From contig DASQSZ010000203.1 in assembly GCA_035642125.1 (NCBI GenBank), positions 1 through 24,601 of the forward strand: a stretch of DNA of 24,601 nt, in the 5' to 3' direction. This stretch comes from CALAED01 sp937891035 (GTDB lineage Bacteria; Actinomycetota; Actinomycetes; Streptosporangiales; Streptosporangiaceae). Below are positions 1 through 6,821 of this stretch, in pieces; position 1 is the first letter of the stretch, and each line of letters opens with the position of its first letter. A program made the position numbers and the translations under genes. The notes below the pieces were generated by a model that had not been told where the DNA came from, made no database searches, and saw nothing but the letters and a program-made list of their open reading frames with translations.

Positions 1-17
1 CGCCATTCGCAATGGCG
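1..17. terminator. Hairpin at the left edge, probable end of an upstream transcription unit
   Basis: The first 17 bases form a perfect 7-bp stem (CGCCATT with AATGGCG) closed by a CGC loop. A C/T-rich stretch with short T runs follows rather than a clean T tract. It is probably the terminator of a gene lying left of the window. Nothing coding is visible around it. Confidence 0.4.
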
Positions 18-56
18 GCCCGCCCCTTTGTGCTGCGCTTTTCTGCGGCCAGCCTA

Positions 57-149
57 GATCATCTACCCAACTCCTTGATCAGTAGATTTCGCTCTCCGCA
101 AAGTTGATCTACAAAATTATTGACGATGCGTATGCACTCCACTTCATAA
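57..149 (+). promoter_or_regulatory. Candidate promoter region with repeated GATC/ATCTAC elements upstream of the RlpA-like gene
   Basis: A possible -35 (TTGACG, 120-125) is followed by weak -10 candidates around TTCATA/TCATAA (143-149). Just upstream lie three related elements: GATCATCTAC (57-66), TTGATCAGTAGAT (75-87) and TTGATCTAC (104-112). GTAGAT at 82-87 is inverted relative to ATCTAC at 61-66 and 107-112. Such spaced inverted copies next to a -35 box could be an operator. The -10 is poor, so the promoter is tentative. Transcription from here would give a leader of about 180 bases. I see no gene in 1-332. Confidence 0.3.
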
Positions 150-332
150 CGCCAAATCTGCGGTGAGATATCCCACAAGACCACGGAGATTGTTGTCGAC
201 CAGTGGTCAAGCCGCCGTAACGTCTTGGGCTTGTGTGCGGTCCGACGGGGGCTTACCTAATGCCGGCGCCGCACATCGCGGTCACCCCTCATTGTGGTGG
301 CCGCCGTCCTGTTCCCTAACGAAGGATGGTTT

Positions 333-974
333 GTGGGTAGCGCTGAGAAGCATCGCCAAAAGTCCGTTGTCCGTCTACGTAAATCACTCGCCGCCGGCAT
401 CGCGCTCACCGCGACCACGGCGGCCGGTTTGCTGATCATCTCCACCGGCATCTTTTCCGCGGATCACGGCGGCGCCCAGGCCATGCGTGAGCAGGCGGGC
501 TTCGCCTACCAGGCGCCGGACCGGGCCGCCCGCTCGGCCACTCACCGGGCCACCCGTGAGCCGCTGCCGACAGCGTCGCCGACGCCGACGAAGAAGACGG
601 CGAAGACCGCGAAACCATCGGCGACCAAGCCCGCCGGGGACCGCTCACGGCGCTCGTCCGCGTCAACCGGCGCATACAAAATTGTGGGCGGGGGATCGTG
701 CGAGGCGTCCTACTACGACGAAGGCCAGATGACCGCGAGCGGGGAGCCCTTCGACCCGAGTGAGATGACGGCCGCGCACAAGAGGCTCGCGTTCGGCACC
801 AAGGTCCGGGTGATCAACAAGAACAACGGCGAATCCGCCATCGTCCGGATCAACGACCGCGGTCCCTACATCAGCGGTCGTTGCCTCGACCTGTCCAGGG
901 CCGCGATGAAGGCGGTCGGCGGGATGGGTTCGGGGGTGATCCCGGTCAGGTACCAGATTCTCGCCAGGTCCTGA
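333..974 (+). CDS. Secreted RlpA-like double-psi beta-barrel protein
   Basis: This 213-residue protein is likely exported and acts on the cell wall. A basic N-terminus (about 1-18) and a hydrophobic segment (about 19-41) look like a signal peptide or signal anchor. A Ser/Thr/Pro/Lys-rich linker (about 60-112) follows, then a C-terminal domain (about 115-213). That domain carries the RlpA hallmarks: TAAHKRLAFGTKVRV, then VRINDRGPY, then the LDLSRAA helix. The Asp of NDRGPY (D175) is the position tied to lytic transglycosylase activity in RlpA. C123 and C184 may form a disulfide. I chose GTG 333 because GAAGGA (321-326) sits 6 bases upstream; the longer frame from 294 has no ribosome binding site. 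No SPOR domain is present, as in many actinobacterial versions. Whether it cleaves glycan or is only structural cannot be told. Confidence 0.85.
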   Translation: MGSAEKHRQKSVVRLRKSLAAGIALTATTAAGLLIISTGIFSADHGGAQAMREQAGFAYQAPDRAARSATHRATREPLPTASPTPTKKTAKTAKPSATKPAGDRSRRSSASTGAYKIVGGGSCEASYYDEGQMTASGEPFDPSEMTAAHKRLAFGTKVRVINKNNGESAIVRINDRGPYISGRCLDLSRAAMKAVGGMGSGVIPVRYQILARS

Positions 975-998
975 ACCAGAACGAGCCGGGGACAACTG

Positions 999-1030
999 GC
1001 ACAACCTGCATAAACTGCACAACCGGCATA
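999..1030 (+). repeat. Short degenerate tandem repeat just after the RlpA-like stop codon
   Basis: GCACAACCTGCATA (999-1012) recurs as GCACAACCGGCATA (1017-1030) with one mismatch. The repeat sits in a wider stretch (991-1030) with a 9-base period in which blocks alternate between CACAACC-like and CATAAAC-like. It lies between the stop codon at 972-974 and the convergent hairpin at 1050. No function is evident. Confidence 0.6.
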
Positions 1031-1049
1031 GGCGCCACGTTTCCGTGAG

Positions 1050-1067
1050 CCCCGGGTTGCGCCGGGG
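1050..1067. terminator. Hairpin between convergent genes
   Basis: CCCCGG (1050-1055) and CCGGGG (1062-1067) form a 6-bp G+C stem with loop GTTGCG, lying between the RlpA-like gene and the stop codon of the convergent hydrolase (1069-1071). No T tract follows on either strand, so it may act as a barrier or as a weak bidirectional terminator. Confidence 0.4.
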
Positions 1068-1068
1068 A

Positions 1069-1836
1069 CTACACCGTGGCGCCGCGCATCGTCGCCGGAG
1101 CCGGGTCGGACAGCCCACGCGGACGGACCCCCAAGTGAGCGCGGAACCAGTCTGTGAGGGCGGCGTCCACGCTGATCGCCTCGGCGATCTGCGGCCGCGC
1201 GTCCGTACCCGGCTCCGCGGCGAGCGCGTGGCCCATGCGGAAAACGGCCATCTCGACGTCGGACACACCGGCCGTCCGCAGTCGGTCGCGCAGGGCGGCC
1301 AACTCGGACGGCGGGACGGCGTCGTCGTTGCCGCCGCCCGCCAGCAGCAGCGCCGGGTCGCCGGCCGCGACGGCTCCGGCGACGTCGGGGGCCAGGTCGG
1401 CGGCGCCGTGCCCGGCGAGCGGCAGCGGCGCGATGAGCGCGGCGGCGCTCGCCGCCACCTCCCGGCGGACGAGCACGCGCAGCGCCACGGTGGCGCCAAG
1501 CGAGAACCCGGCGAGCCCGATCGGGCCGTCGGTCAGCCCGAGGTCCGTGCGCACCTCGGCGAGGAGCGCGGGCGTGTCGCTCGCCGCGCGCTCGACGACC
1601 TCCCCCTCGGCGGTGCCGTCCGGCAGACCGACATAGACCCGCCAGCCGGGGATGCCGGTCAACGGGACGGCGGCGGCGAGGGCGGTCTCGGTGCGCGGCG
1701 GCCGGCGTCCCGGCCAGGCGACGATCAGCGGCGGCACCCCGTCGGGGTCCGCGTCGGCCGCGGTGGGCGGCAACGCCACGTACGGCACGCCCATGGCCGT
1801 TCCGGTGCGCGGCCGGGCCAGCTCATCGCCACTCAT
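1069..1836 (-). CDS. Alpha/beta hydrolase, dienelactone-hydrolase-like
   Basis: A 255-residue soluble alpha/beta-hydrolase. The nucleophile elbow is GFSLGA with Ser112 after a beta-strand (PIGLAG). Acid candidates are Asp171/Asp172 in GGGNDDAVPP, and His203 in FRMGHAL completes the triad. Order and spacing fit the dienelactone hydrolase/carboxylesterase group; the substrate is unknown. ATG 1836 was chosen because AGAGGA lies 5 bases upstream, and GAAGGAGA slightly further. The same frame stays open to 2139, but that extension is Arg-rich with no binding site, so I treat it as non-coding. The gene is alone: it converges on the RlpA-like gene, and 365 bases separate it from the next minus-strand gene upstream. 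Confidence 0.8.
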   Translation of the reverse strand: MSGDELARPRTGTAMGVPYVALPPTAADADPDGVPPLIVAWPGRRPPRTETALAAAVPLTGIPGWRVYVGLPDGTAEGEVVERAASDTPALLAEVRTDLGLTDGPIGLAGFSLGATVALRVLVRREVAASAAALIAPLPLAGHGAADLAPDVAGAVAAGDPALLLAGGGNDDAVPPSELAALRDRLRTAGVSDVEMAVFRMGHALAAEPGTDARPQIAEAISVDAALTDWFRAHLGVRPRGLSDPAPATMRGATV

Positions 1837-2201
1837 CGCGGTCCTCTGCCATCTCCTTCGAGGCATCTGCCGGGGAGCGCGGGCCGCGGCTCCCAAAACG
1901 CCATGTTCGCACTGGCTGCCGAGAATTTCCGGCCAATCAGCGGAAGCTTGCGGTATTTGGGTGGGCATATGGTGACCTACGGCGACAAATCCAAGCAGGT
2001 ACCGTTCCGTCGAGGATCGACCGGACCTCTCGCATGTCGAGGACACTCTACGGAGCCGACGACAACGGCGCCCCCATGTCGGCAACGATCCGGGGGGAGC
2101 TCCGGCAAAGCCCGCGCCAGCACGCGGCACGCCGATCACGCGACCGCACGCCGTCGGCCGGCACCTGTGTTATCCGCGTCCGCCACCCGGCCGGCCCGGA
2201 C
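1837..2201. other. Intergenic stretch without a convincing gene
   Basis: These 365 bases lie between two minus-strand genes. They hold the ribosome binding site of the hydrolase and presumably its promoter. TTGGAT and CATATG at promoter-like spacing around 1965-1995 on the minus strand are the only candidate, and a weak one. GC-rich inverted repeats just downstream of the dehydrogenase stop (about 2185-2200) may terminate that unit. Open frames here have poor third-position GC bias. Confidence 0.5.
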
Positions 2202-3062
2202 CTAATCGCGGGCGGCGTGGTAGACGGCGGCCATGTCGTCCTCGCCGTGCCCCAGTTCGACAGCCCGGCGCATCTGGTCGCGTACGGCCTCGGCGAGGCG
2301 CGGCGACAGGCCGGCGGCGCTGGCGGCCTGCACCACCAACTCGGCGTCCTTGACGGCCGTCTCGGTCTTGAAGCTGGGCGGGTACTCGCCGCTCAAGATG
2401 GCGCCGCCCTTGGTGTGGGCGTATTGAACATCAAGCGGTCCGCCCGCGATCGACTCGAGGAACAGCTTGGGGTCGAGCCCCAGCCCGTCGGCCAGGGCCA
2501 TGGCTTCGCCGATGGCGGTGGTCAACGCGAGCACCCAGCTGTTGACGACGAGTTTGAGGCGAGAGGCCTCGGTGCCCTCGCCGACCCACGTGGTGCGGGC
2601 GCCGATCGCGTCGAAGACCGGTTGTGCCAGCGGCCGGTGCGCCGTCGGGCCGGACACCATGACCAGCAGCTTGCCCTCTTCGGCCGGCTGTTTCGTGCCC
2701 AGCACGGGGGCGTCGAAGAACGGGACGTCCCGCTGGGCGGCGAGCCGGGCCAGCCGATCGGCCGCCGCCGCGCCCACCGTGGCGGTCTGGACCCACACCG
2801 CCTCGTCGTCGAGGGCCGCCAACGTGCCCGCCATGACCTCCTCGACGGCATCGGCGTCGCGCAACATGGTCAGCACCACCGCGGCGCCGGCCACCGCTTC
2901 GGCGGGCTCGTCGCAGACCCGGGCCCCGGCGGACGTCAGCGGCTCGGCCTTGGCTCTGGTCCGGTTCCACGCGTGCACGCCGATGCCCTCGCGCAGCAGG
3001 CTGCGCGCCATGGCCGCGCCCATGATGCCGGTGCCCAGTACGGCGACGGTGAGATCGCTCAT
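2202..3062 (-). CDS. NAD(P)-dependent beta-hydroxyacid dehydrogenase family oxidoreductase
   Basis: A 286-residue member of the 3-hydroxyisobutyrate/6-phosphogluconate dehydrogenase-like superfamily. The Rossmann fingerprint GTGIMG is at residues 10-15, and NRT at about 33-35 is placed to favour NADP. The catalytic Lys170 and Asn174 lie in SRLKLVVN. The substrate-loop motif, usually DAPVSGG, reads DAPVLGTKQPAEEG here (about 118-130), so it is not a standard 3-hydroxyisobutyrate or tartronate semialdehyde reductase; the substrate is open. GGAGG lies 5 bases before the ATG. The IclR regulator gene is 41 bases upstream on the same strand, so the two are probably cotranscribed and the regulator may sense the substrate or product of this enzyme. 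Confidence 0.85.
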   Translation of the reverse strand: MSDLTVAVLGTGIMGAAMARSLLREGIGVHAWNRTRAKAEPLTSAGARVCDEPAEAVAGAAVVLTMLRDADAVEEVMAGTLAALDDEAVWVQTATVGAAAADRLARLAAQRDVPFFDAPVLGTKQPAEEGKLLVMVSGPTAHRPLAQPVFDAIGARTTWVGEGTEASRLKLVVNSWVLALTTAIGEAMALADGLGLDPKLFLESIAGGPLDVQYAHTKGGAILSGEYPPSFKTETAVKDAELVVQAASAAGLSPRLAEAVRDQMRRAVELGHGEDDMAAVYHAARD

Positions 3063-3103
3063 GGCGCCCTCCTACCCATTTATCCGTCCCATCCATACTT
3101 GTC

Positions 3104-3856
3104 TTATGACGTGGCGAAGTCGCGGGCGAGTCGCTCCGCCGCGCGGCGCAGCAGTGGCACGACGTCGTTGACCGTCGCGCGGGTGAGGCGGCCGGACGGC
3201 CCGGACACCGAGATCGCGCTGAGCGCCGGCGCGCCCGCGACCGGCACTGCGACACACCGCACCCCCAGCTCCTGTTCCTCGTCGTCCAGCGCGTAACCGC
3301 GGCGGCGGATCAGGTCGAGCTCGCGCATGAGGACCTCGAGGTCGGTGATCGTGTGCGGGGTGTGCGCCTCGAGACCGGCGCGGCACACGAGCGTGCGGGC
3401 CGACTCGGCGGGCAACTGCGCGAGCAGCGCCTTGCCCACCCCGGTGCAGTGTGCCTGCACCCGCCGGCCGACCTCGGTGAACATGCGCATCGAGTGCCGG
3501 GAGGGAACCTGCGCGACGTACACCACGGTGTCGCCATCGAACAGGGCCATGTTCGCGGTCTCGCCCACCTCGTCGACCAGCCGCGCCAATGCCGGTCGCG
3601 CCCAGGCGCCGAGCAGCCTGCTCGAGCTTTCGCCGAGCCGGATGAGCCGGGGACCGAGGGCGTATCGCTTCGACGGCGCCTGGCGTACGTAGCCGCGATT
3701 CACGAGGGTGCGCAACAACCGATAGATCGTCGGCATCGGCAGGCCGGAGGCCGCGGTCAGCTCAGACAGTGCCAGCTCACCGCCGGCGTCGGCCAGGTGC
3801 TCGAGCAGCTCGAACGCGCGCTCGAGAGAGCGTACGGCGTCGGCCACGGTAGCCAC
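3104..3856 (-). CDS. IclR-family transcriptional regulator
   Basis: A 250-residue IclR-type repressor or activator. The N-terminal winged helix-turn-helix covers about residues 5-65, with LALSELTAASGLPMPTIYRLLRTL as the recognition region. The C-terminal effector-binding domain (about 80-245) has the family HCTGVGKALLA segment, the RRRGYALDDEEQELGVRCVAVPV segment and the SISGP-like SVSGPSGRLT strand. The frame opens at GTG 3856, but the strong Shine-Dalgarno (GGAGAGGAG) touches that codon. GTG 3847, three codons in, is spaced better (8 bases) and may be the true start. It heads a unit with the dehydrogenase downstream. An inverted repeat about 50 bases upstream is a candidate autoregulatory site. 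The effector is unknown. Confidence 0.9.
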   Translation of the reverse strand: MATVADAVRSLERAFELLEHLADAGGELALSELTAASGLPMPTIYRLLRTLVNRGYVRQAPSKRYALGPRLIRLGESSSRLLGAWARPALARLVDEVGETANMALFDGDTVVYVAQVPSRHSMRMFTEVGRRVQAHCTGVGKALLAQLPAESARTLVCRAGLEAHTPHTITDLEVLMRELDLIRRRGYALDDEEQELGVRCVAVPVAGAPALSAISVSGPSGRLTRATVNDVVPLLRRAAERLARDFATS

Positions 3857-3899
3857 TCCTCTCCAGGCCGAGCGGCTACTTCGATTCTACGGAGTCATC

Positions 3900-3953
3900 C
3901 TTTCGTTATATGAAAGCAGGTGGATCACGGGGTTATCTCCGCCGATCAGGCGG
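3900..3953. promoter_or_regulatory. Two inverted repeats in the divergent IclR/secreted-protein promoter region
   Basis: CTTTC (3900-3904) and GAAAG (3912-3916) form an inverted repeat around an AT-rich 7-base centre (GTTATAT). CCGCC (3939-3943) and GGCGG (3949-3953) form another around GATCA. They lie between the IclR gene (-) and the secreted-protein gene (+), where an operator for the local regulator would be expected. The AT-rich first repeat is the better operator candidate. Binding by the local IclR protein is inference. Confidence 0.35.
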
Positions 3954-4025
3954 TAATACTCACAACGCCGGGTCCAGTAACGGCCACCCCCTCCCGGCCG
4001 ACCAGGTCGTGGAGGGGCTGAGACT

Positions 4026-5111
4026 ATGCGCATCGGGGCGGCCGTCACAGTTGTCGGTTGCGCGGCGGGAGTGGCGCTTCCGGCCTTGTTCGCCCGTCCG
4101 GCGTGGTCCGCGCCCAAGGACCTGCGGCTGGTCACCACGATCGTGACGACCGCGCGCACGGTCGTCGGCGACGCCGAGTTCATCGACTTCACCGTGACCG
4201 TTCGCGCCATCGGCGGCAGCGCGCGCGGGGTCGGCGTCACCGCCGCGATCGAACCGGCCGCCACCTGGGTCGCGGTGCCGAGCATCTGCCGTACCGGCCG
4301 CAACGGCGGACGACTGCGCTGCGCGCTCGGCGACGTCTCCGGCCGGACGGATCTCGATCTCGCCGCCCGCGTGCCCCGGCCGCCCGGCCCGACGGCGCCG
4401 CCCGTCCTGGTGACCGTGACCACCACGTCCAGCGCCACGGCTGAGACGACCGTCGCCGCGCCGTCGGCCACGTCGTCGGCCCGGTCGCCGCGGTCGCCCG
4501 TGTCTGCGGCGCGTCCTCCCGGGTCGCGGCGGGGCGCTTCGCATTCGGCCGGCGCTCACCAGCCCAAGGCGGCTGGGCGGCCTGGGCGGCCTGGCCACCG
4601 TGGCGATGCGCCGTTGCGGCCCGGGCGCCCGCCGGCCGTACCGGAACCGCCGGTCGCGCTGGAACCGCCCGCTGTCCCGCCGCCTGTCGCCCCCTTGCCC
4701 TCTGTCGCCCCGCCGCCACCGCCGGCATCCGGAGACGCGGCCGCTCCCGGCGCGGCCTGGCCGTCTCCGTCGGACCCGGCGCTCGTCCTGCCGGAGGCCG
4801 GCACGTCGCCGCCCGCGGCCGGACCGCAGGCCGGCCAGGACCCGAGCATGATTGATCCGCCTCAGTTGTCGATCGTGCGGGCCGAGCCGGTGGCCGGTTC
4901 CCGGCGGGCCTGGGTCACCGTGCTCGCCATCACGATCGTCTTCGAGACGGCCGTACTATGGCTCGCCGCCTGCCTTACCCTGTGGCGGCGCAGGGCGACC
5001 CCCACCCACGCGCCGTCTGGCGGGCTGACCGCATGGCTGAGGTCCGTACTGCGCGCGGTGTGGGCACCGCTCGCCCGGCTGCCGCGCGTGCTGGACGGAC
5101 TCCGCCGCTGA
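4026..5111 (+). CDS. Secreted membrane-anchored protein with DUF11-like domain and Pro-rich stalk
   Basis: 361 residues, no known function. In order: signal peptide (about 1-29, ending AWSA); a beta-rich domain (about 32-135) with paired Cys88 and Cys99 in ICRTGRNGGRLRCALGDV, the pattern seen in DUF11-type surface domains; a low-complexity Pro/Ala/Ser/Arg stalk (about 140-290); one transmembrane helix (about 297-319); an RRR stop-transfer; and a 40-residue cytoplasmic tail with amphipathic character. This architecture puts one folded domain outside the membrane on a stalk. GGAGG lies about 10 bases before the ATG. It is transcribed divergently from the IclR gene and converges on qcrB. A role in wall or surface contact is only a guess from topology. 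Confidence 0.75.
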   Translation: MRIGAAVTVVGCAAGVALPALFARPAWSAPKDLRLVTTIVTTARTVVGDAEFIDFTVTVRAIGGSARGVGVTAAIEPAATWVAVPSICRTGRNGGRLRCALGDVSGRTDLDLAARVPRPPGPTAPPVLVTVTTTSSATAETTVAAPSATSSARSPRSPVSAARPPGSRRGASHSAGAHQPKAAGRPGRPGHRGDAPLRPGRPPAVPEPPVALEPPAVPPPVAPLPSVAPPPPPASGDAAAPGAAWPSPSDPALVLPEAGTSPPAAGPQAGQDPSMIDPPQLSIVRAEPVAGSRRAWVTVLAITIVFETAVLWLAACLTLWRRRATPTHAPSGGLTAWLRSVLRAVWAPLARLPRVLDGLRR

Positions 5112-5112
5112 T

Positions 5113-5137
5113 GGCCCCCTGGTCAGGAGGTGGGGCC
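5113..5137. terminator. Hairpin between convergent genes
   Basis: GGCCCC (5113-5118) pairs with GGGGCC (5132-5137), starting two bases after the stop codon of the secreted protein and about 45 bases before the end of the convergent qcrB. A second pair of GGGCCC words follows (about 5152-5171). There is no T tract. It is likely a shared barrier for the two convergent units. Confidence 0.4.
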
Positions 5138-5180
5138 GACCGGGCCCGCTGCGCGGTAGGCGACGGGCCCTGGCCGGCGG

Positions 5181-6803
5181 CTACTCGTGGTGCGCCCGCT
5201 CCTCGATGGCCCGGCGGTCGCCGTTGCCCTCGTGTTCCGGCGGTTCGCCGAGATCGGCCACGAACCGGCGGTTGAGCGCCACCCGCAGCCGCCCAAGCGG
5301 CTTGCGCGCCTCGGGCGCGGACACGCCTTCGGCCTCCGGGCGGGCCAGCGCCACCGCGGCGGGCAGTCGCGCGTCGGTGATGGGTGCGGCTTCCTCGCCG
5401 CTGACCGGGCGTTCGACCTCGATGTACTCACCGCTCGGCAGCCGCCTGATGATCCCGGTCTCCAGCCCGTGGTGGACGAGTTCGCGGTCGTTGTGCTGGA
5501 GCCCGAGACAGATCCGGTAGGTGACGATGTACGCGATCACCGGCCCGAAGATCACCGTGATCCGGAAGAACCATGTCGTCCAGAACAGCGGGATGTCGAG
5601 GGTCAAAGCGATGAGGTCGTTGCCGCCGGCGGCCCACAGCAGGCCGTAGAAGGTGACGCCCGCGGCGCCGATGGCGGTGCGCGGCGGCACGTCGCGGGGC
5701 CGGTCGAGCAGGTGGTGCACCGCTCGATCGCCGGTGACCCAGCGTTCCAGGAACGGATAGACCGCCAACCCGGTGAACAACACCCCCGGCACGACCAGCG
5801 CCGGCACGATCACGCTCATCGGCAACGTATAGCCGAGCGCGTTGATCTCCCACGCCGGCATGATCCGCAGCGCGCCCTCGAGGAAGCCCATGTACCAGTC
5901 GGGCTGGGAGCCGGCGCTGATCTCCTCCGGGCTGTACGGCCCGAACAGCCAGATCGGGTTGATCTGGAAGAACGTCGCCAGCAGCGCGGTCACCCCGAAG
6001 ACCCAGATGAAGAACGCCGTGGTCTTGGCGATGAAGACCGGGAAGAACGGATAGCCGCGTACGGTCCCGATGCCGCTGCCCTTGCCGGGGAACTGGGTGT
6101 GCGTCTGCCGCCAGGTGAGCACGATGGCGTGCAGCGGGATCAGCGCGAACAAGATGCCCGGGATCAGCAGCACGTGCAGGGTGAACAGCCGCGGGATCAG
6201 ATCCTCACCCGGGAAGCCGCCGGCGCCGAACAGGAAGTACATCAGGTAGCTGCCCACCAGCGGCAGCGACAGTATGACGCCCTGCAGGATGCGCAGCCCG
6301 GTGCCGGACAGCAGGTCGTCCGGCAGCGAGTAGCCGAACAGGCCGTTCAGCAGCGCGAGCGTGAAGAGCACGACGCCGATCAGCCAGTTGAGCTCGCGCG
6401 GCTTGCGGAACGCGCCGGTGAAGAAGTTGCGCAGCATGTGGATGACGATCGCGCCGAGGAACAGGATCGTCGCCCAGTGGTGGATCTGCCGCATGAGCAG
6501 GCCGCCGCGCACATCGAAGCTCAGGTGCAGCGTGGACTCGTAGGCCTCGCTCATCCGCACCCCGCGCAGCGGGACGTACGAGCCGTCATAGACGACCTGG
6601 GCCGTGCTCGGCTTGAAGAAGAACGTCAAGAAGACGCCGGTCGCGATGATGATGAAAAACGAGTACATCGCGATCTCGCCGAGCAGGAACGACCAGTGGT
6701 CGGGGAACGCCTTCTTGATGGCCTTGTTCGAGAACCGGGCCAGCCCGAATCGTTCGTCGATGGCGTTGCCGGTCCCGGAGAGAACCTTAGGAGGATTGCT
6801 CAT
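5181..6803 (-). CDS. qcrB: Cytochrome bc1 complex cytochrome b subunit (QcrB), stand-alone copy
   Basis: A full-length actinobacterial cytochrome b (540 residues from ATG 6803; the frame can start at TTG 6809, but GAGG is placed 6 bases before the ATG). Numbering below is from the TTG. Haem-ligand histidines are H110 and H124 in helix B, and H212 and H227 in helix D (spacings 14 and 15). The quinol-site motif is PDWY at 303-306, the actinobacterial form of PEWY. Eight or so membrane helices are followed by an acidic cytoplasmic C-terminal extension (about 440-542), as in actinobacterial QcrB. It normally works with QcrC (dihaem cytochrome c) and QcrA (Rieske) to oxidise menaquinol, but neither gene is adjacent. 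It follows a glutamate-cysteine ligase family gene by 18 bases, so the two are cotranscribed. Probably a paralogue of the main-operon copy. Confidence 0.9.
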   Translation of the reverse strand: MSNPPKVLSGTGNAIDERFGLARFSNKAIKKAFPDHWSFLLGEIAMYSFFIIIATGVFLTFFFKPSTAQVVYDGSYVPLRGVRMSEAYESTLHLSFDVRGGLLMRQIHHWATILFLGAIVIHMLRNFFTGAFRKPRELNWLIGVVLFTLALLNGLFGYSLPDDLLSGTGLRILQGVILSLPLVGSYLMYFLFGAGGFPGEDLIPRLFTLHVLLIPGILFALIPLHAIVLTWRQTHTQFPGKGSGIGTVRGYPFFPVFIAKTTAFFIWVFGVTALLATFFQINPIWLFGPYSPEEISAGSQPDWYMGFLEGALRIMPAWEINALGYTLPMSVIVPALVVPGVLFTGLAVYPFLERWVTGDRAVHHLLDRPRDVPPRTAIGAAGVTFYGLLWAAGGNDLIALTLDIPLFWTTWFFRITVIFGPVIAYIVTYRICLGLQHNDRELVHHGLETGIIRRLPSGEYIEVERPVSGEEAAPITDARLPAAVALARPEAEGVSAPEARKPLGRLRVALNRRFVADLGEPPEHEGNGDRRAIEERAHHE

Positions 6804-6821
6804 CGCCAACCTCGTCGCGTG

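Noticed and set aside
150..332. c-di-AMP (ydaO-type) riboswitch before the RlpA-like gene
   Set aside because: Such riboswitches often control cell-wall hydrolases in actinobacteria, and the leader length fits. The GGGGGCTTACC segment hints at it, but the conserved GGGTGAAT-like and CAGCTAACCTCGTAGGC-like parts cannot be found. A covariance-model search would decide.
1969..2205. 79-codon plus-strand frame beginning MVTYGDKSKQ
   Set aside because: The start looks reasonable, but third-position GC bias is weak, the rest is Arg/Thr/Pro noise and there is no proper ribosome binding site.
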